5,087 bases of DNA. It comes from Holosporaceae bacterium. GTDB lineage: Bacteria; Pseudomonadota; Alphaproteobacteria; UBA3830. Under the pieces are notes generated by a model, which made no database searches, was not told the DNA's origin, and worked only from the letters and a program-made list of their open reading frames with translations. Location of the stretch: contig JAISYW010000028.1 of assembly GCA_031269645.1 (NCBI GenBank), positions 1 to 5,087 on the forward strand, given 5' to 3'. This document shows, in pieces, positions 1 through 5,087 of this stretch; within the stretch, counting starts at the first letter, position 1, and each line of letters begins with the position of its first letter. A program made the translations under genes and the position numbers.

Positions 1-984
1 GGGAATTCTGAGTCTGTTATCTATAGCGCTTGTATGTCTATCACTGCAATAAGTATACTCAATAACGCTTTTTGTGACATTGAATTCCACGTTATGGATT
101 GTGGCATTACCGAGGAAGATAAACGTCAGCTGTTAGATTTATGTGGCAATTTTTCCAATTTTTGTCGAATCACTTTTTATCCGATCGATGTAGAAAAGGA
201 ATTTGTTGGTTGCCAAACATATCGTGGTTTCTCTTTAAATCCTTTTGCCTATTTTATGTTTCCAGTTGTGAATGAATCAGTGGAAAGATGCATAGTTGTT
301 AATACAGACATATGTGTCGTTGGCGATATGAAGGAACTGAATGATGAAAGTTTAGATGGTAATGTAATCGGTGCAGTTCCGGACATTGGAGCAGGCGCAA
401 TGCATAAAGAGTATGCCTTCGGCTGTGCGGATCATAAGTATTTCAATAGCGGTGTTTTACTTGTTGATTGCAGGGCGTGGCGACAACAGGATTGCACTAA
501 AAAATTGCTTGCAATTGCCAAGAAACATAATCAAGATTTTTATTGTGATCAGGATACTTTGAATCGCTTGTTTTTAGGTAATAAATATAAGGTGCTTCCA
601 TTTAGGTATAATCTACTGTTTTGCACTAACCGTATAAAAAAGTTTTTTCCTGATTTGGATGATATGCTTTTGAAAAACGAGTGGCAACATGCAGTAGTTC
701 TGCATTACGCAGGTGTTAAGCCATGGGATATGTTGGTTCCTTCATTATCGACGGTTTCCACAAGAGGATATGCAGATTTTTGGTATTATGCAAGTAGGAC
801 TAAATATTTTGTCGGATTGTTTTGCGAGTTGTTGCAAAATAATGGAGTTCCCGTTACTGTGGCGAAATTGTTTTCTTCTTTGCCGTCTGCTACTCAGCGT
901 CAGCAAATGCATGATTGCTGTTACTGGGTTTCTTGGCGTACCTATTTTAAAGGTCAAGCAAAAGGATGGTATTTGGCGCGTTAA
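1..984 (+). CDS. Family 8 glycosyltransferase, 5' end cut by window edge
   Basis: Likely transfers a hexose from a nucleotide sugar onto a growing surface glycan at the cytoplasmic face; donor and acceptor cannot be read from the sequence. The frame is open from base 1, giving 327 visible residues. The first in-frame ATG (34) has no Shine-Dalgarno site, and the codons before it continue the usual GT8 N-terminal pattern (an S/T-rich helix ending in SILNN), so the true start is probably a few codons upstream of the window. GT8 landmarks, numbered from base 1: metal-site strand with NTD at 101-103 followed by a GDMKEL-like stretch, FNSG at 148-151 followed by a hydrophobic strand, DQDTLN at 183-188, and HYAG-KPW at 235-242. 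The first Asp of the usual DxD is Asn (codon AAT at 301-303). No membrane segment is evident. The gene ends 47 bp before rfbH. The family call is firm; the specific activity is unknown. Confidence 0.9.
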   Translation, partial: GNSESVIYSACMSITAISILNNAFCDIEFHVMDCGITEEDKRQLLDLCGNFSNFCRITFYPIDVEKEFVGCQTYRGFSLNPFAYFMFPVVNESVERCIVVNTDICVVGDMKELNDESLDGNVIGAVPDIGAGAMHKEYAFGCADHKYFNSGVLLVDCRAWRQQDCTKKLLAIAKKHNQDFYCDQDTLNRLFLGNKYKVLPFRYNLLFCTNRIKKFFPDLDDMLLKNEWQHAVVLHYAGVKPWDMLVPSLSTVSTRGYADFWYYASRTKYFVGLFCELLQNNGVPVTVAKLFSSLPSATQRQQMHDCCYWVSWRTYFKGQAKGWYLAR

Positions 985-999
985 GCTATTTGGTATACT
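973..999 (+). promoter_or_regulatory. Candidate promoter for the rfbH operon (extended -10)
   Basis: TGGTATACT at 991-999 fits an extended -10 element (TGn followed by TATACT, 5 of 6 to consensus). A weak TTGGCG at 973-978 lies 15 bp upstream of the hexamer and matches the -35 consensus at 4 of 6 positions. Transcription would start near 1006, giving a short leader that includes the ribosome binding site. It falls in the only intergenic gap of the window. This is a pattern match only; read-through from the glycosyltransferase gene is equally possible. Confidence 0.3.
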
Positions 1000-1015
1000 C
1001 CAGCTTGTTCGTGTC

Positions 1016-1020
1016 AGGAG
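1016..1020 (+). promoter_or_regulatory. Ribosome binding site that fixes the rfbH start
   Basis: AGGAG lies 11 nt before ATG 1032. It supports 1032 over the upstream in-frame ATG at 966, which would add 22 residues not expected in RfbH and overlap the preceding gene by 19 nt. Confidence 0.65.
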
Positions 1021-1031
1021 AAAATGTTTTT

Positions 1032-2396
1032 ATGAATAATGAGTTTTGCGAACAAACTGCGGATAAGTTGCGCGATAGCGTTAAAGAATCAGCGAAGAGA
1101 TATTACGACTACGTTAAGTTGAATGAGACCGAAAGGACTTATATTCCAGCTTCTGGAAAACTTTTGGAATTTGAAGAATTGAGCAATATGATTGATGCTT
1201 CTCTTGATATGTGGCTTACCGGCGGTCGTTTTAATGAAGAATTTGAGGTGGAATTTGCGCGTTTTTTGGGAGCAAAATACGCTTTGACGACCAATTCTGG
1301 ATCTAGCGGGAATTTATTGGCTTTGTCCGCCCTTACTTCTCCAGAACTCGGCGATAGGTGTCTTCAGAAAGGCGACGAAGTCGTTACGGTTGCGGCGGCT
1401 TTTCCTACGACGGTCAGTCCAATCGTTCAAAATGGATTAGTTCCGGTTTTTATCGATTGCGAGCTACAGACATACAACATCGACGCGTCCAAAATAAAAG
1501 AGGCAATTTCTCCAAAAACAAAAGCGATTATGATCGCCCATACCCTTGGAAATCCGTTCGATTTGGAGTCCGTTTTGGATATTTGCAAAAGTCGTAATCT
1601 TTGGCTAATCGAAGACAGTTGCGACGCTCTCGGTGCCGAATATGGCGGTAAAAAAACTGGAACGATAGGTCATATTGGAACGTTCAGCTTCTATCCAGCT
1701 CATCATATTACCATGGGAGAAGGAGGCGCGGTAGTAACGAACGATCCTCTGCTGCATAAGATAATTACGTCGCTGCGAGATTGGGGGAGAGACTGCTGGT
1801 GCGCCACCGGAAAGGACGATACCTGTAAAAATCGTTTCAATATGCGGCGCGGGAATCTTCCGTTTGGATACGATCACAAATACACTTACTCGCGCGCGGG
1901 ATATAATCTTAAAATTACAGACTGGCAGGCCGCCGTAGGCTGCGCCCAATTGAAAAAAATCGATCGTTTTGTGGAAGCAAGAAGAAAAAATTTCAGTTTT
2001 TTAAAAGAGAAACTGTCTGATTTAAGCGAATATTTGATATTGCCCCAATACGGCAAGAAATCCAATCCTTCCTGGTTTGGATTTGTGATCTCCGTGCTGC
2101 CGAATCAAAAATTCGATAAATTAAGTATGGTCAAACATCTCGAAAACGATGGAATTGGCACGAGACCATTGTTCGCCGGAAATATTTTAAGGCATCCGAT
2201 GTTCTCGGACAATGGAATTCAAATAAGAATCGAACGTTCGGCGTTGTTAAGTTCGAAGAATCTTTCCGAAAAAGATTACGCTCTGCTTCCGAATACGGAG
2301 TTCATCATGAACAACGCGTTTTGGGTCGGCTGCCATCCAGGCATTGGGGGGGGATTGGATCAGATTGTGAAAGCAATTCATGAATTTTTCAAATGA
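1032..2396 (+). CDS. rfbH: CDP-4-dehydro-6-deoxyglucose 3-dehydratase (E1, RfbH/DdhC)
   Basis: Cytoplasmic enzyme of CDP-3,6-dideoxyhexose synthesis. It uses pyridoxamine phosphate and a [2Fe-2S] cluster to remove the C3 hydroxyl of CDP-4-keto-6-deoxyglucose, with electrons from the E3 reductase (RfbI/DdhD). The product is 454 aa with the DegT/DnrJ/EryC1 aspartate-aminotransferase fold. Two features mark it as E1 rather than an aminotransferase. The PLP-binding Lys is replaced by His in YPAHHITMGEGG (H224, residues 221-232). The cluster ligands C197, C255, C257 and C265 match the published E1 spacing C-X57-C-X1-C-X7-C exactly. A phosphate-binding NSGSSG is at 88-93, and the cofactor-ring Asp is probably D195 in IEDSCDA. 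The C-terminal stretch around 392-440 (ending NTEFIMNNAFWVG-HPG) fits the family. The start at 1032 has AGGAG 11 nt upstream. The stop overlaps the next ATG (ATGA). An 8-G run lies near the 3' end. No E3 gene is in the window. Confidence 0.96.
   Translation: MNNEFCEQTADKLRDSVKESAKRYYDYVKLNETERTYIPASGKLLEFEELSNMIDASLDMWLTGGRFNEEFEVEFARFLGAKYALTTNSGSSGNLLALSALTSPELGDRCLQKGDEVVTVAAAFPTTVSPIVQNGLVPVFIDCELQTYNIDASKIKEAISPKTKAIMIAHTLGNPFDLESVLDICKSRNLWLIEDSCDALGAEYGGKKTGTIGHIGTFSFYPAHHITMGEGGAVVTNDPLLHKIITSLRDWGRDCWCATGKDDTCKNRFNMRRGNLPFGYDHKYTYSRAGYNLKITDWQAAVGCAQLKKIDRFVEARRKNFSFLKEKLSDLSEYLILPQYGKKSNPSWFGFVISVLPNQKFDKLSMVKHLENDGIGTRPLFAGNILRHPMFSDNGIQIRIERSALLSSKNLSEKDYALLPNTEFIMNNAFWVGCHPGIGGGLDQIVKAIHEFFK
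2346..2353 (+). repeat. Homopolymeric G8 tract inside rfbH
   Basis: Eight consecutive G residues encode part of a Gly-Gly-Gly stretch (residues 439-441) near the RfbH C terminus. A loss of one G would end the frame at a TGA at 2368-2370, and a gain of one would end it at a TGA at 2381-2383. Both stops precede the rfbS start. It could be a slippage site or simply glycine codons; variability is not shown. Confidence 0.6.
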
Positions 2397-3271
2397 AAAC
2401 AATCCTTTTGACCGGTGGAACCGGCTTTCTCGGAAGTAATGTATTGAAGCGCCTAATTGAAAGTTACAGCGTAATATTACTGAAACGTTCTTTTTCTGAT
2501 ACGTCCAGAATCAAAGGTATACCGAAGGAGCGCGTTTTCTTTTATGACGTAGATAAAATGCCGTTGGAAACCGTTTTTTCTCAAAATAAAATTGATGTTA
2601 TCCTACATTGCGCAACTAATTATGGAAGAAGCGAAGGAGCAATAACAAAAATAGTTAACGACAATTTATTATTTCCACTAAATTTGTTGAATTTATCTAT
2701 GAAATATAGAGTGAGTAAGTTTGTAAATTGCGATACTATATTGGGGCGGAATGTAAACGAATATTCGCTAAGCAAAAAACAATTTTTAGATTGGTTGAAA
2801 TTTTATTCAAACGATATAGGCGTAGTAAATTTAAAATTGGAGCAATTTTATGGCCCATTTGATAATGAATCTAAGTTTATAACGTTTCTGGCGCGAGCTT
2901 TTTTAGAGAATAAACCAGAGATTGATCTTACTGACGGTTATCAAAAGAGATGTTTTACGTATATAGATGATGTAGTGCGCGCGATTTTGTTGGTTTTGAA
3001 AAACGTCCTAGAACATCAGGTTTCATACAAAGAGTATCTCATTTCCTCCGAAGAAAAAATCAGTATCAGAGAGTTAGTCAGTCTTGTAAAGAAAATCGTT
3101 GGAAATACAACTACTAAATTAAATTTTGGGGCTGTTCTGACAAGGAAAAACGAACTAAGCGAGTACGAGATCGATATATCCGAAATAAAGAAGATAGGGT
3201 GGATTCCAAAGTATTTGTTGGAGAAAGGACTAAAGCTAATGATTACATATGAAAGGAAAATTATCGAATGA
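2393..3271 (+). CDS. rfbS: CDP-paratose synthase (RfbS/Prt-like SDR reductase)
   Basis: Predicted to reduce the C4 ketone of CDP-3,6-dideoxy-4-ketoglucose with NADPH to CDP-paratose, the step after RfbH. The 292-aa product is an extended short-chain dehydrogenase/reductase: dinucleotide-binding TGGTGFLG at 7-14, catalytic Y124-x3-K128 (YSLSK), probable catalytic Thr T115 in VNCDTIL, and substrate-side motifs LKLEQFYGPFD (147-157) and a QKRCFTYIDDVV region (184-195). From memory, these resemble Salmonella Typhi paratose synthase (NCGTSL, LKLEHFYGAFD, the same 9-residue Thr-to-Tyr spacing) more than abequose synthase RfbJ, which is the main alternative. The adjacent CDP-paratose 2-epimerase gene favours paratose. 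The start overlaps the rfbH stop as ATGA and has no good Shine-Dalgarno site, so it is probably translated by coupled re-initiation. It is noticeably more AT-rich than rfbH (11 G/C in 60 bases at 2641-2700). Family is certain; stereochemistry of the product is inferred. Confidence 0.85.
   Translation: MKTILLTGGTGFLGSNVLKRLIESYSVILLKRSFSDTSRIKGIPKERVFFYDVDKMPLETVFSQNKIDVILHCATNYGRSEGAITKIVNDNLLFPLNLLNLSMKYRVSKFVNCDTILGRNVNEYSLSKKQFLDWLKFYSNDIGVVNLKLEQFYGPFDNESKFITFLARAFLENKPEIDLTDGYQKRCFTYIDDVVRAILLVLKNVLEHQVSYKEYLISSEEKISIRELVSLVKKIVGNTTTKLNFGAVLTRKNELSEYEIDISEIKKIGWIPKYLLEKGLKLMITYERKIIE
3253..3257 (+). promoter_or_regulatory. Ribosome binding site for rfbE
   Basis: AAGGA lies 10 nt before ATG 3268, inside the 3' end of rfbS. 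It supports this start and independent ribosome loading in addition to coupling through the ATGA overlap. Confidence 0.55.
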
Positions 3272-4293
3272 AATTATTAATTACTGGCGGGGGCGGATTT
3301 TTAGGAGCTAATTTGGCCGAGGAAGCCATAAAACGGCGGCACGACGTATTAATATACGATAACCTTTCAAGATGTATGGGGGGTGGGAATCTAGAATTGC
3401 TAAAGTCCGTTGGGGATTTTAAATTTGTAAAGGCTGATACGGCCAACTCGAATTCCGTGAACGCCGTAATTAAGGATCTTCGGCCGGACGCTGTTTTCCA
3501 TGTCGCCGGACAAGTCGCCGTGACGACTTCCATATTGGATCCGGAGCTCGATTTTAAGACGAACGCTATTGGTACATTTAACGTGCTTAACGCACTTAGG
3601 AATTACGCTCCAGAATCGTATATCGTTTATTCGTCAACCAACAAAGTTTACGGTGATTTAAATGAGTTTAATTACGTAGAGAAAGATAATAGGTATGTCG
3701 TAGATGAATTTCCAGACGGTTTTGACGAGACGTTGCCATTAAATTTTCAATCCCCATACGGATGCTCCAAGGGAGCAGCAGATCAATATGTTCTAGATTT
3801 TTCTAGGATTTATGGAGTAAAATCTACTGTTTTTAGACATTCGGCGATGTATGGCCCTAAACAATTCTCCACAATAGATCAAGGATGGATTGGTTGGTTT
3901 TGCGAAATGGCTTTGGAAACGAAAAAGACATCGACGCATACGTTTACCATTTGCGCGAATGGCAAACAAGTTAGGGACGTACTGTATGCGGACGACGTTG
4001 TGGATCTGTATTTTCTGGCGTTAGAAAATCGAGAGAAACTGAATGGTCAGGCGTTCAATATCGGTGGAAAAATGGAAAACAGTCTTTCTCTTTTGGAGCT
4101 TTTTTCGTTTTTAGAAAACGAACTTAATGTTAAATTGAAGTATGAAAAACTTCCGCCTAGAGTTTCGGATCAAAAAATATTTGTCGCTGATATTAAAAAA
4201 ATTACCGAGTATATTGGTTGGGAGCCAAAAGTTCCCAAAGATCTAGGGATTAGGAATATGTTAAAATATTTAGAGGGAAGAGCATTATGTTGA
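3268..4293 (+). CDS. rfbE: CDP-paratose 2-epimerase (tyvelose epimerase, RfbE/Tyv)
   Basis: Inverts C2 of CDP-paratose to CDP-tyvelose through a transient C2 keto intermediate using tightly bound NAD+; this is the last step of CDP-tyvelose synthesis, in the cytoplasm. The 341-aa product has the length expected for Tyv and aligns by eye with the Salmonella Typhi enzyme nearly end to end. Visible motifs: GGGGFLG at 7-13, acidic end of strand 2 in YDNLSR (D31, NAD ribose contact), HVAGQVAVTTSI at 78-89, YSSTNKVYGD at 121-130 with the probable catalytic T124, SPYGCSKGAADQY at 162-174 giving Y164 and K168, RHSAMYGPKQF at 190-200, DQGWIGWF at 204-211, NGKQVRDVLYADD at 231-243, and SDQKIFVADIKK at 300-311. 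The HSxMYG and DQGWxGWF blocks separate Tyv from UDP-sugar 4-epimerases. It overlaps rfbS by 4 nt (ATGA) and the next gene by 7 nt. It appears complete and intact. Confidence 0.96.
   Translation: MKLLITGGGGFLGANLAEEAIKRRHDVLIYDNLSRCMGGGNLELLKSVGDFKFVKADTANSNSVNAVIKDLRPDAVFHVAGQVAVTTSILDPELDFKTNAIGTFNVLNALRNYAPESYIVYSSTNKVYGDLNEFNYVEKDNRYVVDEFPDGFDETLPLNFQSPYGCSKGAADQYVLDFSRIYGVKSTVFRHSAMYGPKQFSTIDQGWIGWFCEMALETKKTSTHTFTICANGKQVRDVLYADDVVDLYFLALENREKLNGQAFNIGGKMENSLSLLELFSFLENELNVKLKYEKLPPRVSDQKIFVADIKKITEYIGWEPKVPKDLGIRNMLKYLEGRALC
4273..4278 (+). promoter_or_regulatory. Ribosome binding site for the downstream glycosyltransferase
   Basis: GAGGGA ends 8 nt before ATG 4287, within the last codons of rfbE. 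Its spacing supports the 4287 start despite the 7-nt overlap with rfbE. Confidence 0.6.
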
Positions 4294-5087
4294 AGAAATT
4301 AAAAAAAATTTTCAGGAAAAAAGATAAAAATCGTGAATTAGATCCAAGGATTGCTGGAATTCTGCACATAAATAAAGCGGAAAAACAGAAAGAAATAGAC
4401 TCGTTTACTGGATTAGGAGTTACTCTTAATAAAAGAAAACCGAGGTTGATAGTATCGATGACTTCATATCCGGAAAGAATGTACGATATGCATTTTGCAC
4501 TCTATTCGTTGTTAAAACAAACATTGAAACCAGATGAAATTATTTTATGGTTGGCGGAAGACGAGTTTCCGCATGGGGAAAAAGACGTTCCAGATAACGT
4601 GCTTAATCTAAAGAAACACGGAGTAACGATAAGATTCTGCGAAGATTTCAAATCCTTCAATAAAATAATACACGCTTTAAAAGAATATACGGACGATGTC
4701 ATAATCAGCTGTGACGACGATGTTTTTTATGAAGAAAATCTGCTGGAAGATTTATACTGCGCGTATTTACGGAATCCTGATATGATTCATGCTGGCAGAA
4801 CAGTTGTTATAACAGCCAATTGTTTTGGGAATATACTGCAGTATGAAAAATGGACATTTATCGAGGGGTTAAACAATCATTCCGGCTTGTCTGTGTTTGT
4901 TACTGGCGCTGGTGGCGTATTGTACCCACCGAATGTTAATAAATCACTAGCCAATGAGACCACGCTAAACTCCAGGTTATTTATGGATATATGCCCAACT
5001 GCCGACGACATCTGGATGTGGGGAATGGCGGTGCTTAGCGGAATAAAAATCAACGCTGTCAACAACTCTGATCATTTGAATTACATA
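4287..5087 (+). CDS. Glycosyltransferase with DDD motif, 3' end cut by window edge
   Basis: The frame stays open from ATG 4287 to the last base, giving 267 visible residues without a stop. The pattern is that of a GT-A-fold glycosyltransferase group common in polysaccharide loci: strand plus IVSMTSYPERM at 55-65, SLLKQTLKPDEIILWLAEDEFP at 74-95, a metal/nucleotide-binding CDDDVFY at 142-148, VTGAGGVLYPP at 205-215, and PTADDIWMWGMAVL at 237-250. The N terminus is strongly basic (9 Lys/Arg in the first 16 residues), which may help peripheral membrane attachment (inference); there is no signal peptide or membrane helix. It is coupled to rfbE by a 7-nt overlap with a good Shine-Dalgarno site. 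Its position directly after the CDP-tyvelose genes makes tyvelosyl transfer a reasonable guess, but nothing in the residues proves the donor. An A8 run lies at codons 5-8. Confidence 0.85.
   Translation, partial: MLKKLKKIFRKKDKNRELDPRIAGILHINKAEKQKEIDSFTGLGVTLNKRKPRLIVSMTSYPERMYDMHFALYSLLKQTLKPDEIILWLAEDEFPHGEKDVPDNVLNLKKHGVTIRFCEDFKSFNKIIHALKEYTDDVIISCDDDVFYEENLLEDLYCAYLRNPDMIHAGRTVVITANCFGNILQYEKWTFIEGLNNHSGLSVFVTGAGGVLYPPNVNKSLANETTLNSRLFMDICPTADDIWMWGMAVLSGIKINAVNNSDHLNYI

Noticed and set aside
34..36. ATG at 34 as the true start of the family 8 glycosyltransferase
   Set aside because: The reading frame is open to base 1, there is no Shine-Dalgarno site, and the preceding codons fit the family's N-terminal helix; the gene is cut, not complete.
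983..1006. Inverted repeat AAGCT...AGCTT as a terminator after the first gene
   Set aside because: The stem is only 5 bp with a 14-nt loop and no T run, too weak for an intrinsic terminator.
966..1031. Upstream in-frame ATG (966) as the start of rfbH
   Set aside because: It would add 22 residues unlike the RfbH N terminus, overlap the glycosyltransferase gene by 19 nt, and ignore the well-spaced AGGAG before 1032.
713..1039. 108-codon + strand frame overlapping the end of the glycosyltransferase gene
   Set aside because: It is out of frame with the GT8 gene whose family motifs cover the same DNA, and it shows no domain of its own.
1605..1949. 114-codon antisense open frame inside rfbH
   Set aside because: It lies wholly opposite the most conserved part of rfbH, has no recognisable domain, and is best explained as a shadow of that gene.
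3261..3533. 90-codon antisense open frame over the start of rfbE
   Set aside because: It is opposite the NAD-binding region of rfbE, has low-complexity Pro/Ser composition and no family resemblance.
1..5087. CRISPR array, tRNA/rRNA, insertion sequence or attachment site
   Set aside because: No spaced direct repeats, cloverleaf-type segment, transposase frame or terminal inverted repeats were seen; the window is almost entirely coding.

Overview
The window is a slice of a bacterial surface-polysaccharide (most likely O-antigen) biosynthesis locus. All five genes are on the + strand, and the coding is nearly continuous from one edge to the other. The first and last genes are both cut by the window edges. 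O-antigen-type 3,6-dideoxyhexose genes suggest a Gram-negative bacterium, but the sequence does not allow a genus to be named. Base composition is AT-leaning and uneven, as is common in polysaccharide loci: 11 of 60 bases are G/C at 2641-2700 and 31 of 60 at 1801-1860.

Layout. (1) Positions 1-984 hold the 3' part of a family 8 glycosyltransferase. (2) Positions 985-1031 are a 47-bp gap, the only intergenic space in the window; it carries a candidate extended -10 promoter and a clear Shine-Dalgarno site. (3) Positions 1032-2396 hold rfbH (ddhC), the PMP- and [2Fe-2S]-dependent CDP-4-keto-6-deoxyglucose 3-dehydratase. (4) Positions 2393-3271 hold an rfbS (prt)-like CDP-paratose synthase. (5) Positions 3268-4293 hold rfbE (tyv), CDP-paratose 2-epimerase. 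(6) From 4287 to the right edge lies the 5' part of a second glycosyltransferase with a DDD motif. Genes 2 to 5 overlap at each junction by 4, 4 and 7 nt, so they are very probably one translationally coupled operon.

How they work together. From established pathway knowledge, RfbH (with a reductase partner) removes the C3 hydroxyl of CDP-4-keto-6-deoxyglucose, the RfbS-type reductase reduces C4 to give CDP-paratose, and RfbE inverts C2 to give CDP-tyvelose. The two flanking glycosyltransferases are candidates for assembling the repeat unit, and the downstream one is a candidate tyvelosyltransferase (inference). The pathway's first genes (rfbF/ddhA, rfbG/ddhB) and the reductase gene (rfbI/ddhD) are not in the window. 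A glycosyltransferase gene sits where rfbG would stand in the classical Salmonella/Yersinia order.

The enzymes themselves belong to known families. The points most worth checking are the split, reordered tyvelose module, an N-x-D in place of D-x-D in the family 8 transferase, and an 8-G tract at the 3' end of rfbH.
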